Assembly: GCA_022791995.1 (NCBI GenBank)
Contig: JAAWAD010000021.1
Location: forward strand, 1 to 64,000
Origin: Lawsonibacter sp.
GTDB taxonomy: Bacteria; Bacillota; Clostridia; Oscillospirales; Oscillospiraceae
Direction: 5' to 3'
Length of the DNA stretch: 64,000 nucleotides
This document shows, piece after piece, positions 16,948 to 27,503 of the stretch; position 1 is the stretch's first letter; every line of letters starts with the position of its first letter. The notes beneath the pieces were generated by a model, which had not been told where the DNA came from, ran no database searches, and saw nothing but the letters and a program-made list of their open reading frames with translations. The position numbers and the translations under genes were made by a program.

Positions 16948-17829
16948 ATGTCAAACTTGATTTTTGCCTACGAGAACTATCTGAAAAACGAAAAACAGGC
17001 CTCCGCCAACACCGTTTGCTCCTATGTTCGGGACGTCAAGCAGTTTGCGGCCGTAATGGCCGGGAATGGTCTGGAGCTTACCGATGTTCTGGGCCGTGAT
17101 GTGGAGGAGTACACTCGTACCCTGACCCGAAAGGGGAAATCCCCCGCTACGATTACCCGGTCAGTGGCCTCCATCAAATCCTTCTACCAGTGCCTTGTGG
17201 CCCGGGGAATGCTGGACCAGAACCCTGCCAAGGACGTGACCGCAGCCAGGGTAGAGCGGAAGCTGCCCCAGGTGCTCACCAGCAGAGAAGTGGAGCTGCT
17301 TCTGGAGCAGCCCGACTGCACCGACCTGAAGGGGTGCCGGGATCGTGCCATGCTGGAACTTCTCTATGCCACTGGAATCCGGGTCAGTGAGTTGATTACT
17401 TTGGAGATTGACGACCTGAACCTGCCTGGCAGTGTGCTGTGTTGCCACAGCAAGGGGAAGGAGCGGGTGATTCCCCTGTATCCCGCAGCTGTCCGGGCTC
17501 TGGGGGAGTACATCCACAGCGTTCGGCCCCGCTTGGTGGATTCCATGGATGAGACCGCCCTGTTTGTCAATATGCACGGGGAACCCATGAGCCGCCAGGG
17601 CTTCTGGAAGTTGATTAAATATTATCAGGAGCGTGCCGGCATTCAGAAGGACATTACGCCCCATACCCTGCGCCACTCTTTTGCCACCCATCTGCTGGAG
17701 AACGGGGCGGACCTCCACGCAATTCAGGAGATGATGGGACATGCGGATATCTCGTCTACTCAGGTCTATACCCGGCTGTTGAACCAGAGAATTAAGGATG
17801 TCTATCTGAAGGCGCACCCCAGAGCATAA
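16948..17829 (+). CDS. xerD: Site-specific tyrosine recombinase XerD
   Basis: XerD resolves chromosome dimers at dif and also serves mobile elements. The 293-residue protein has the SAM-like core-binding domain (about 1-90) and the complete catalytic set: R145, K169, H239, R242, H265 and the nucleophile Y274 (QVYTRL). The length is typical for XerD. It ends with a strong terminator. A second Xer-type gene lies 500 bases downstream. Confidence 0.93.
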   Translation: MSNLIFAYENYLKNEKQASANTVCSYVRDVKQFAAVMAGNGLELTDVLGRDVEEYTRTLTRKGKSPATITRSVASIKSFYQCLVARGMLDQNPAKDVTAARVERKLPQVLTSREVELLLEQPDCTDLKGCRDRAMLELLYATGIRVSELITLEIDDLNLPGSVLCCHSKGKERVIPLYPAAVRALGEYIHSVRPRLVDSMDETALFVNMHGEPMSRQGFWKLIKYYQERAGIQKDITPHTLRHSFATHLLENGADLHAIQEMMGHADISSTQVYTRLLNQRIKDVYLKAHPRA

Positions 17830-17840
17830 AGTTCAAACCA

Positions 17841-17880
17841 AAAACCGGCGCGTGGAGGAAGGCCCACGCGCCGGTTTTTT
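17841..17880 (+). terminator. Terminator of xerD
   Basis: AAAACCGGCGCGTGG pairs with CCACGCGCCGGTTTT and ends in T residues. Confidence 0.92.
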
Positions 17881-17900
17881 AAAGGAGGGAAGAAAAGAAG

Positions 17901-18239
17901 ATGTCACAGAAAACCCACAGGATCTGCGTCAAGCTACGGGAGCGAACGGTCAGCGCAGCGGCGCTGAAAGTCTTGATGACGCGAAATATGGATTTGATGG
18001 AAAAAAGCTGGCTTTGGTCATTGGTGTGTGACCTTGACCGTAACGGGTATCCGACGCAGCTGTACGAGGAATGGAATCAGGACAACGGCTGGAAGACCAT
18101 TCCGATCACGAAAGACCTGCTCCGCAATTTGCTGCGCAGCAGCCAGACCACGGCCCGACAGATTGCGGAAGAGCGGAAGAAATGGAATCTGAAGCGGACG
18201 AACGACCGGCAGGCACTTGCGCCAGAAAGAAAAACGTGA
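17901..18239 (+). CDS. Hypothetical 112-residue basic protein
   Basis: This is a basic, soluble protein (MSQKTHRICVKLRERTVSAAALKVLMTRN...) that I do not recognise. The C-terminal half is rich in Arg and Lys (RQIAEERKKWNLKRTNDRQ), which would suit nucleic-acid binding. AAAGGAGGG precedes the start. It stands alone between xerD and a second tyrosine recombinase, outside the conserved operons. Confidence 0.55.
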   Translation: MSQKTHRICVKLRERTVSAAALKVLMTRNMDLMEKSWLWSLVCDLDRNGYPTQLYEEWNQDNGWKTIPITKDLLRNLLRSSQTTARQIAEERKKWNLKRTNDRQALAPERKT

Positions 18240-18288
18240 TAGGATAGGGAAAGGGGAGGCCATTCGGTCCTCCAAAGCGGAATATACA

Positions 18289-18320
18289 TAGGTTAACAAA
18301 ATAAAAATTTTGTTGACCTA
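18289..18320 (+). promoter_or_regulatory. 32-bp palindrome with recombinase-core geometry
   Basis: TAGGTTAACAAAA and TTTTGTTGACCTA form 13-bp arms (one mismatch) around a 6-base centre TAAAAA. The arm and spacer size is that of a tyrosine-recombinase core site. It abuts the ribosome site of the recombinase gene at 18342, so it may instead be an operator or an RNA hairpin. Confidence 0.55.
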
Positions 18321-18341
18321 GGAGGAGGCGTTATTTGAAAA

Positions 18342-19337
18342 ATGCTGGATTACCGTACACAGGCGCCGGAATTGATCCGGGATTTTCTGGTCTATCACGA
18401 AACGATTCAAGGACATTCCAAACGGACCGTTGATGAGTATTATTTGGATCTACGCAGCTTTTTCCGTTTTATCAAGCGGGACAAGCATTTGATAGCGGAC
18501 GATATTCCATTTGACGACATCCCGATTGATGATGTTGATCTTGCGCTGGCGAAAGACATCACCTTAACAGATATCTATGCCTATATGAACTATCTGTCCC
18601 GAGACCGCGGGCTGAACAATACATCCAGGGCCCGTAAGGTGGCCACAATCCGTTCTTTTTATAAGTACCTGACCAACAAGGCCAAGCTGCTTCCTGTCAA
18701 CCCGGTCCAGGACTTGGACGCTCCCAGAATGAAAAAGGCCCTGCCCAAATACTTGGATCTGGAGGAAAGCATCGACCTTCTGGAGGCAGTAGATGGGAAA
18801 AATTCTGTTCGGGATTACTGTATTTTGACCTTATTTTTGAACTGCGGCCTTCGTATCTCAGAGCTGGTTGGCTTAAACAAAACAGATGTTCGGGGCGATC
18901 AACTCCGAGTCCTGGGCAAAGGAAATAAAGAGCGAATACTGTACCTGAACGATGCGTGTCAAAAAGCGCTGGAAGACTGGCTGGCTGAGCGAAGCACCCT
19001 GACCTTGGTAGACCAGAACGCCCTGTTTGTTACCCTTCAAAACCGGCGGCGTATCTCCACAGCAGCGGTTCACAAGCTTGTCAAAAAGCACCTGTCAGCG
19101 GCAGGACTGGACAGCAGTCAGTATTCCTCCCACAAACTGCGGCACACGGCAGCCACTCTGATGCTGCAAAACGGTGTAGATGTCCGTACCTTACAAGAGG
19201 TTCTGGGACACGACCATCTGAATACGACACAGATCTATACCCATGTGGATAATGAAGACCTGCGCACCGCTGCCCGGTCTAACCCTTTGGGAGCGGTGAA
19301 AAAACGGAAAAGAAACGCAAAAGCATCAGAAACGTGA
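18342..19337 (+). CDS. Second Xer-type tyrosine recombinase (XerC-like)
   Basis: The 331-residue protein has the full tyrosine recombinase active site: R171, K193, H264, R267, H290 and Y299 (QIYTHV). It is longer than XerD because of an acidic insert near residues 45-75 (DDIPFDDIPIDDVD) and a basic tail (KKRKRNAKASET). It could be the XerC partner of XerD at dif, or a solitary XerA/XerH-type enzyme. No phage or transposon genes adjoin it. AGGAGGAGG is 13 bases before ATG 18342. Confidence 0.88.
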   Translation: MLDYRTQAPELIRDFLVYHETIQGHSKRTVDEYYLDLRSFFRFIKRDKHLIADDIPFDDIPIDDVDLALAKDITLTDIYAYMNYLSRDRGLNNTSRARKVATIRSFYKYLTNKAKLLPVNPVQDLDAPRMKKALPKYLDLEESIDLLEAVDGKNSVRDYCILTLFLNCGLRISELVGLNKTDVRGDQLRVLGKGNKERILYLNDACQKALEDWLAERSTLTLVDQNALFVTLQNRRRISTAAVHKLVKKHLSAAGLDSSQYSSHKLRHTAATLMLQNGVDVRTLQEVLGHDHLNTTQIYTHVDNEDLRTAARSNPLGAVKKRKRNAKASET

Positions 19338-19349
19338 AAGGACCTGCCC

Positions 19350-19712
19350 ATGTATCTACTTTGTTTTCTTCTTGTTATGCTGTCCCCTGTGGCTTTTTTT
19401 GCGGTTGGCCTGCTGTGGAGGCTGTCTCCCCCAACCTTTTTGTCCAAGGGCCTCGTTTATCGCACCGCGTTGACAGAAAAGTCTCCAGAGGCATGGAAGA
19501 TGGCTCACGTTCACTGCGCTAAGCTGTGGATGCGGATTGGTTTGATTTTAAGTGTTCTGTCCGCTGTTCTGATGACAGTATTTCAGGATGCCTACACGAA
19601 ATTTTTTCTCTGGCTGATTGGTGGGCAGATGGCCATTTTTTGTGCCAGTGCTTTACTGGTGGATACCCTGTTAAAAAACACCTTTGATGAAAATGGAACG
19701 CCCAGGATATAA
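19350..19712 (+). CDS. SdpI-family-like membrane protein
   Basis: The 120-residue protein has about three membrane helices. Between them is the SdpI-type segment GLVYRTALTEKSPEAWKMAHVHCAKLW, which in SdpI relatives sits between helices. SdpI protects B. subtilis from the SdpC toxin; most relatives are of unknown role. It follows the recombinase gene by 12 bases with AAAGGA as ribosome site and probably shares its transcript. Confidence 0.65.
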   Translation: MYLLCFLLVMLSPVAFFAVGLLWRLSPPTFLSKGLVYRTALTEKSPEAWKMAHVHCAKLWMRIGLILSVLSAVLMTVFQDAYTKFFLWLIGGQMAIFCASALLVDTLLKNTFDENGTPRI

Positions 19713-19715
19713 TAA

Positions 19716-19750
19716 ACCGCCCTAGCTCCATCATTCGGAGCTGGGGCGGT
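19716..19750. terminator. Bidirectional terminator between convergent genes
   Basis: ACCGCCCTAGCTCC pairs with GGAGCTGGGGCGGT with flanking T-rich or A-rich sequence on both sides. It serves the SdpI-like gene (+) and the DMT permease gene (-). Confidence 0.75.
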
Positions 19751-19799
19751 CTTCTCTCCCCTGAAAAACAGGAGTCCCAAGAAATTCGATCAACAAAAA

Positions 19800-20777
19800 C
19801 TAGGTTTTCTTTACATCTATTTCTCTCCTGGAATCCAGGATTCCTGGGATGATGGAGCACAAGGATCCAGCCACAATACACACAACGCCAACCAGCATTT
19901 CTCTGGAGATCACCTCCCCGTGGAGCCGCCAGGCCAGCAACGGCGACAGCGCCGGTTTAAAGAAATAGACCAGAGAGACCACGCTTGCAGGCTGGTATTC
20001 CATTGACAGAAAGTAGGCGCAGAAGCCAATCCCCGCTACCCCAGCGGAGACAAACAGAACATAGGGCAGATTCTCCAGGGTGTATCCCGCAAAAATGGGT
20101 ATGTTGGCAAAGCTGGACAGCCCTGCCCCTTGAAAGAAATCAGCAATCGCAGGGATATGAGAAATCAGAATAAAAACCAGCACAATCAAGCTGCCGAAAA
20201 GAAAGCTGAAGCAGGTGACCACCGCTCCTCCGTACTCCGCGACCTTCCTCTTCCCTGCTACACCATAAATCGAAAACAGCAGTGTGGACAGCAGGGCCAG
20301 AAGGACGCCGGCCATATTCAGCCGGGTGTTCCAGGGGCTGATCATCACCACGGTTCCCGCCACTTCTAAGGAGAGAGCGGCGATGTGACGAGGTTTAATT
20401 GGCTCTTTCAGGAGAAAAAATGCCAGAAATGTCACAAAAACGGGGTTGCAGCTGAACAGTACCGCTGCTACAGAGGAGTTTGTATAGGCCACAGCCATAT
20501 GGAGAATCGGCATACTTAAAGTGACGCCGGTAAGGCCCAAAAGCGCAAAGGAGATCATGCTTTCGGTGTTCAGGTGTTTCCTTCTCTTTTTTAGTGTATG
20601 GAGGGCAATCGGCAGCAAAAACAAAAAGCCGATGAAAAATCGACACAGGGTAAGCTGGACCGAATTGATCTGTCCAGCAATAAATTTCAGGACTACTTCA
20701 AAGGAGGTGAACATCACCACCGCCACTGCGATATAGCCGTACCCCTTCACTGCGATATAGCCGTACCCCTTTTTCAT
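19800..20777 (-). CDS. DMT-superfamily (EamA) permease
   Basis: The 325-residue inner-membrane protein has ten hydrophobic segments in two EamA repeats (for example the AVLFSCNPVFVTFLAFFLLKEPI signature). It probably exports a metabolite or drug; the substrate is unknown. GGGGAGAGG precedes the ATG. The N-terminus contains the peptide KGYGYIAV twice in a row, caused by an exact 24-bp tandem duplication at 20724-20771. Confidence 0.88.
   Translation of the reverse strand: MKKGYGYIAVKGYGYIAVAVVMFTSFEVVLKFIAGQINSVQLTLCRFFIGFLFLLPIALHTLKKRRKHLNTESMISFALLGLTGVTLSMPILHMAVAYTNSSVAAVLFSCNPVFVTFLAFFLLKEPIKPRHIAALSLEVAGTVVMISPWNTRLNMAGVLLALLSTLLFSIYGVAGKRKVAEYGGAVVTCFSFLFGSLIVLVFILISHIPAIADFFQGAGLSSFANIPIFAGYTLENLPYVLFVSAGVAGIGFCAYFLSMEYQPASVVSLVYFFKPALSPLLAWRLHGEVISREMLVGVVCIVAGSLCSIIPGILDSRREIDVKKT
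20724..20771 (-). repeat. Exact 24-bp tandem duplication in the permease start
   Basis: Two adjacent identical 24-base units (20724-20747 and 20748-20771) each encode KGYGYIAV. They keep the frame and lengthen the first membrane segment by eight residues. Confidence 0.95.
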
Positions 20778-20841
20778 GGATCCTCTCCCCTACTCTCTCT
20801 TCAGAACAGCTGCCATACGAATTCTTGTGGAAGGCTGATTC

Positions 20842-23497
<2,656 letters not shown>

Positions 23498-23518
23498 TCT
23501 GGTGCTCCTCTCTTTCCT

Positions 23519-24223
23519 TCACGGTTGGGTCAGCTGAAGATAAGTGTCCGGCACCTGGCCTACAATGACAGTCTCCGCTATGCACAGACTGGTCTCTACT
23601 GGTACCTCTACCCTGCCCCCAGGCAGCAGCACCGTGATAGGAACAGACAACTCCAGGCAGACACGGTGCCGGGTCTGGTTTACCCCGGCGGCGGAAAATT
23701 GGCTGTCAAACTCCGCAGAGACTGTCCCAACTGACATGGAGCGCACATGGAGGGCGGGGCCCAGGGCCCAAATCAAGTCAGAATCAAAGAGGCTCCCCAG
23801 AGGGATAGCCAGTTCCGAGACATCTACCTCGGACAGGGCTTCCAGCACCTGAGAAACCAGCTCCGCCCGGAGCAGATTCATCCCGGCCATATCGGTGGTC
23901 AGAGCCGTAATTGTCCCATTCTCGTCTCGTTGAATCTGAATCAAGTCGGCGTAACTCACTGAACGACCGGCAAGATCTTGGGTAACTGCCTGCTCCAAAA
24001 GGGCTGTAATGGTGTTTTGCGTCCGGGATTGGGCGACCTCTGCCACCACCGGACGAAGACGGGACTCCAACAGGCTGATCACTGTCCCTGCCAGCAGCAG
24101 CCCAACCACCAAGGAGATCAGTGCCGGAGGGAGGCTCATGCCCCGACCTGGCGCCAGAGGCCGTCTGGCCCTATTCCGGCGGAGGCAACGGTACAACTCC
24201 CTCTGCCAAGGCCGCATAACCAT
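23519..24223 (-). CDS. yunB: Sporulation protein YunB
   Basis: The 234-residue protein has one N-terminal membrane helix (LISLVVGLLLAGTVISLLESRLRPVV) and a long soluble domain. Family segments include DLIQIQRDENGTITAL and IPLGSLFDSDLIWALGP. In B. subtilis yunB is sigma-E dependent and needed for efficient sporulation; the product acts at the forespore envelope. AAGGAGGTG precedes the ATG. It supports a spore-forming host. Confidence 0.88.
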   Translation of the reverse strand: MVMRPWQRELYRCLRRNRARRPLAPGRGMSLPPALISLVVGLLLAGTVISLLESRLRPVVAEVAQSRTQNTITALLEQAVTQDLAGRSVSYADLIQIQRDENGTITALTTDMAGMNLLRAELVSQVLEALSEVDVSELAIPLGSLFDSDLIWALGPALHVRSMSVGTVSAEFDSQFSAAGVNQTRHRVCLELSVPITVLLPGGRVEVPVETSLCIAETVIVGQVPDTYLQLTQP

Positions 24224-24277
24224 ATTCCCACCTCCTTAAGGCAGAATATTCCAGCGGCGGCTTGGACTATGCTGTGG

Positions 24278-25522
24278 TTAATTCAGAAGCTCCTGCACAG
24301 CCAGCAGTACCCCAAGTTTTCCCGATTCAAAGGTCAGTCCTCCCTGGAGGTAAACGGTATAGGGCGGACGCATGGGGGCGTCGGCAGACAGCTCAATGGA
24401 GGCACCCTGGATAAAGGCGCCGGCGGCCATAATGACCTGACAGTCGTACCCCGGCATGTCCCAGGGCTCCGGGGTCACATAGGAATCCACCGGGGCTCCG
24501 AACTGAATTCCTTTGCAGAATTTCCGCAGAGCCTCTGGCTCTTCCATGTGGATCATCTGGATGATGTCGTGGCGGTCTGCGCTGGAGTGGGGCTCGGTCT
24601 CATACCCCAGCAGTTCCATGATCTTGGCGGCAAAGACCGCGGTTTTCAGGGCCTGAGCCACGGTGTGGGGGGCAAAGAACAGGCCCTGATACAGCAGGCG
24701 GTTCTGTCCAAGAGTGCAGCCGCACTCTCCCCCGATACCGGGGGCCGTGAGCCGCATGGCAGCCCCCTCCACCAGGTCCCGCCGGCCGGCGATGTACCCC
24801 CCTGTGGGCGCCAGTCCTCCGCCGGGGTTCTTAATCAGGGAGCCGACCACCAGATCAGCTCCCACGTGGGTGGGCTCCAGAGTTTCCACAAACTCTCCAT
24901 AGCAGTTGTCCACAATCACGGCGGCACTGGGGTTGGCCTCTTTGACAATGCGGCACATGGCCCCAATCTCCTCCACGGAGAGGGAGGCGCGAGTGGAGTA
25001 GCCCTTGGATCGTTGGATCAGAACAGCCTTCACTTGAGGATCGGCGGCGGCTCTGGCAATGCCCTCCAGGTCAGGTTGATTGTCAAGGAGTTCCACTTGC
25101 CTGTATTGAACTCCGTAGTCTTTCAGGGAACCGGGGCCCTTGTCCACCACACCGATAGCACCCAGCAGAGTGTCGTAGGGGGCCCCCACAGCAGACACCA
25201 GTATATCTCCCGCCTTCAGGGCCCCGAAGAGGGCCGCAGTGATGGCATGGGTGCCATTGACAAACTGGATGCGGACCAGAGCTGCCTCTGTACCGAACAG
25301 TTCAGCATAGATTTCATCTAGCTTGTCCCGGCCCAGGTCGTCATAACCATATCCAGTGGTACCGGCGAAGTACCCCTCGGCCACCCGGTACTTCTGAAAG
25401 GCAGCCAGTACCCGGGCGGTGTTCTCCTGAGCGATAGCGTCGATGCGAGTAAACTGTCCGGCCAGCTCCTCCTGTGCCCTGTCCCCCAGGGACTGGACAC
25501 GCGTGCTTATCTGTAAAGCCAT
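24278..25522 (-). CDS. Methionine gamma-lyase family / aluminium-resistance-type PLP enzyme
   Basis: The 414-residue fold-type I PLP enzyme belongs to the family often named aluminium resistance protein. It has GYFAGTTGYGYDDLGRDKLDEIYAE near the start, FVNGTHAITAALFG for cofactor binding, DNCYGEF, and the PLP lysine in GSLIKNPGGGLAPTGGY. It probably cleaves a sulfur amino acid; the substrate is not shown. I start at ATG 25520-25522 (MALQISTR), not the longer open frame. The same start sequence recurs as a remnant at 26386. Confidence 0.88.
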   Translation of the reverse strand: MALQISTRVQSLGDRAQEELAGQFTRIDAIAQENTARVLAAFQKYRVAEGYFAGTTGYGYDDLGRDKLDEIYAELFGTEAALVRIQFVNGTHAITAALFGALKAGDILVSAVGAPYDTLLGAIGVVDKGPGSLKDYGVQYRQVELLDNQPDLEGIARAAADPQVKAVLIQRSKGYSTRASLSVEEIGAMCRIVKEANPSAAVIVDNCYGEFVETLEPTHVGADLVVGSLIKNPGGGLAPTGGYIAGRRDLVEGAAMRLTAPGIGGECGCTLGQNRLLYQGLFFAPHTVAQALKTAVFAAKIMELLGYETEPHSSADRHDIIQMIHMEEPEALRKFCKGIQFGAPVDSYVTPEPWDMPGYDCQVIMAAGAFIQGASIELSADAPMRPPYTVYLQGGLTFESGKLGVLLAVQELLN

Positions 25523-25559
25523 AATCCTTGTTAATTCAGTCCTTTCTGTCGAATACGGT

Positions 25560-26306
25560 TCAGTCCCACCAGAAATACCACACAGTAGATTGGGACAGAC
25601 CGTCCGCGAGTCTGCCAATGGTCCCCACCCCCTGCTCCACAATGTCGGAGCAGTAGGTGAACTGCTCCCAGGCCACTTCCATCGCCTTTTCCTGTGAGAT
25701 TGGGGCAGGCAGATCGTACTCCAGCACGTCGTGGGTCCTCAGTGCGGGCACGGCGCCATATGTCTCAAACCAGTATTTGGCAACAGACATATGCTCCTTT
25801 GGCGAAGGACACTCGTTCCAGCCGCCAAAGGGCAAGTAAGCAAAAACCTCCCAGGGGTGTTCAACAGGGATCTCTGCCAGCAGCACAGGGGCGGTCGTTT
25901 TCCCGTCCAGGTACCAGAGGCTTAAAAAGCGGTTGATCCCCTCACCGCCGGACACCTCCCCCGTCAGCAGTTCGCACTCTTCTAGCCCATATTTTTCTAT
26001 TTCCTTCCGCACCTCATTCAGCCAGCGCTGGAGATATTCCTTGCCTGAACCGAGAGGGGCGGACAGCAGCTCCTGCCGCATCCGGGCCAAATTCTCCTTG
26101 CCGGTGAGCTCAAAGGATTCCCGCAGCAGCTCGTCTACTACAATCAGCATAGGAACAAAGCCCTCCTGCTCCCCCTGCGCCCGGGCCCGGCGGTAGGCCT
26201 CCAAAATGGGTGTGTCGTCTTTTGAGGGCGGAAAGTAGGTGCAGGGGCAGTTTAGATACTCTTTCAACTGTGCCACCTGTTCTTCAATTGGATGCTCTCC
26301 TCGCAT
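25560..26306 (-). CDS. DUF4253 domain protein, copy 1
   Basis: The 248-residue cytosolic protein has the DUF4253 C-terminal core: LLAEIPVEHPWEVFAYLPFGGWNECPSPKE, AKYWFETYGAVPAL, and the closing STVWYFWWD. The function of DUF4253 is unknown. A close paralogue follows immediately upstream (26425-27165), and the pair arose by tandem duplication. Its own ribosome site is weak: the duplication left it behind the junction remnant, so its start (ATG 26306) is less certain than that of copy 2. Confidence 0.82.
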   Translation of the reverse strand: MRGEHPIEEQVAQLKEYLNCPCTYFPPSKDDTPILEAYRRARAQGEQEGFVPMLIVVDELLRESFELTGKENLARMRQELLSAPLGSGKEYLQRWLNEVRKEIEKYGLEECELLTGEVSGGEGINRFLSLWYLDGKTTAPVLLAEIPVEHPWEVFAYLPFGGWNECPSPKEHMSVAKYWFETYGAVPALRTHDVLEYDLPAPISQEKAMEVAWEQFTYCSDIVEQGVGTIGRLADGLSQSTVWYFWWD

Positions 26307-26322
26307 AGAAATCACTCGCTTT

Positions 26323-26388
26323 CTATGAGTTGGTCCATGGCCTTCCGTCCTCACGGGTTCGGATACGTGTGCTTATCTGTAAGGCCAT
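26323..26388 (-). pseudogene. Junction remnant: first codons of the PLP lyase gene fused to a DUF4253 leader
   Basis: On the minus strand this 21-codon frame begins MALQISTRIR, nearly identical to the start of the PLP lyase gene at 25522 (MALQISTRVQ). It then runs into sequence matching the ribosome-site region of DUF4253 copy 2 (GAGGACGGAAGGCCATGG here, GAGGACTGAAGGCTATGG at 27160-27177). It marks the duplication junction. Confidence 0.75.
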
Positions 26389-26455
26389 AGCCCTTGTCAA
26401 TTCAGTCCTTTCTGTCGAATGCGGTCAGTCCCACCAGAAGTACCACACAGTGGAC
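26371..26455 (-). repeat. Upstream copy of the direct repeat flanking DUF4253 copy 1
   Basis: This segment repeats 25502-25585 at high identity, including the lyase start, its upstream spacer (ATTCAGTCCTTTCTGTCGAA on the plus strand) and the end of a DUF4253 gene. The similarity continues into the two paralogues. Confidence 0.85.
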
Positions 26456-27165
26456 CGGGACAAACAACCCGCCAGTGTTCCTGCCATTCCAAAGCTCTGG
26501 TCTACAATGTCGGAGCAGAAGAAATACTGCTCCAGCGCCGTCTCCATCGCCTGTTCCCAGGGTACGGGGGCGGGAAGGCGGTATTCAAGGGTGCTGCGGG
26601 TCATAACGGCAGGCACCGCGCCGTACTGCTCAAACCAATATTTGGCCGCCGCCCTCTGCTCCTTTGGCGAAGGACACTCGTTCCAGCCGCCGAAAGGCAG
26701 GTAGGAGAAGACCTCCCAGGGCTCCTTCACTGGAATTTCGGCCAGTACTACGGGCTGAACCTGTCCCCGGTAGTCCGTCAGACTGAGGAATTCGGTGATC
26801 TCCTTTCCTCCAGAGGTATCATCCCCCAAAAGTGCGGCGGTCTTCTCCATGATTTGTTCCGGGGTAAAATATTCCCCCATCTCCTTCTGGTCCTCTTCCA
26901 CGAAGCGGCGCAGCAGAGCTTTGCCGTCCCCCACCGGAGTGGCGGCCATCTCCTGCTGAAACGCTTTCAAATCTTCAAAGACGAGATTACCTTGCTCATT
27001 CAGCACCAGCAGAATTGGTGTAAAGCTCTCTCTCCTTCCACGTGCTGCCGCCTCCAGATAAGCGGACATGACGGAGGAGGTATTCTCCTGGGGCGGCAGA
27101 TAGATACAGGGACAGCCCAGACATTGCTCCAGCTGCGCCGCCTGTTCTTCGGTGGGTTGAGCCAT
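26425..27165 (-). CDS. DUF4253 domain protein, copy 2
   Basis: The 246-residue paralogue of the neighbouring gene shares the core VVLAEIPVKEPWEVFSYLPFGGWNECPSPKE, KYWFEQYGAVPAVMT and the C-terminal STVWYFWWD. It also shares the N-terminal pattern (CPCIYLPPQ versus CPCTYFPPS). The ATG at 27163-27165 has GGAGGAC about ten bases upstream. It follows the 106-residue metal-site gene by 5 bases. The middle thirds of the two copies have diverged clearly, so the duplication is not recent. Confidence 0.85.
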   Translation of the reverse strand: MAQPTEEQAAQLEQCLGCPCIYLPPQENTSSVMSAYLEAAARGRRESFTPILLVLNEQGNLVFEDLKAFQQEMAATPVGDGKALLRRFVEEDQKEMGEYFTPEQIMEKTAALLGDDTSGGKEITEFLSLTDYRGQVQPVVLAEIPVKEPWEVFSYLPFGGWNECPSPKEQRAAAKYWFEQYGAVPAVMTRSTLEYRLPAPVPWEQAMETALEQYFFCSDIVDQSFGMAGTLAGCLSRSTVWYFWWD

Positions 27166-27170
27166 AGCCT

Positions 27171-27491
27171 TCAGTCCTCCTGGGTGGCAATCAGCAGATG
27201 CTTGTCCACTGGCTCCTCGGGAACAAAGCTGTGGAGCTTGTAGTCGTTGTCGTCCAAAAACAGCTTGCCGCAGTCCGGGCACTGGTACATACACCGGGAC
27301 AGATAGCGCACCTGGAGGGTGACGACCGCCCGGTATGCCCGCTCCTCCAGGGACAGGCTCTCGTCCTTAATGATCTGCTCCAGTGTCTCGCAGTAGGCAA
27401 TCTCATCTTCGTTGGACAAAAAACAGGCCTTGTAGGGGAGGCGGTCAGTCGTGTCGATGATCCGCCTTCCGCAGCCACAGTAGAAGTGCAT
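27171..27491 (-). CDS. Small protein with two cysteine pairs (putative zinc site)
   Basis: The 106-residue protein begins MHFYCGCGRR and later carries MYQCPDCGKLFLDDNDY, giving CxC and CxxC pairs that could bind one zinc. The helical region between them is acidic. I know no function. It is packed between the M42 peptidase genes and the DUF4253 pair with 5- and 12-base gaps, so it is in one transcript with them. Confidence 0.65.
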   Translation of the reverse strand: MHFYCGCGRRIIDTTDRLPYKACFLSNEDEIAYCETLEQIIKDESLSLEERAYRAVVTLQVRYLSRCMYQCPDCGKLFLDDNDYKLHSFVPEEPVDKHLLIATQED

Positions 27492-27503
27492 GGTCTCCCT
27501 CCT

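Noticed and set aside
16948..19337. The two tyrosine recombinases as integrases of a mobile element.
   Set aside because: No excisionase, relaxase, phage or transposase gene and no flanking direct repeats were seen. XerD is in its usual clostridial context next to the SpoIIM-like gene.
25560..27165. The two DUF4253 genes as one frameshifted gene.
   Set aside because: Both are full length with complete C-terminal cores. They are paralogues.
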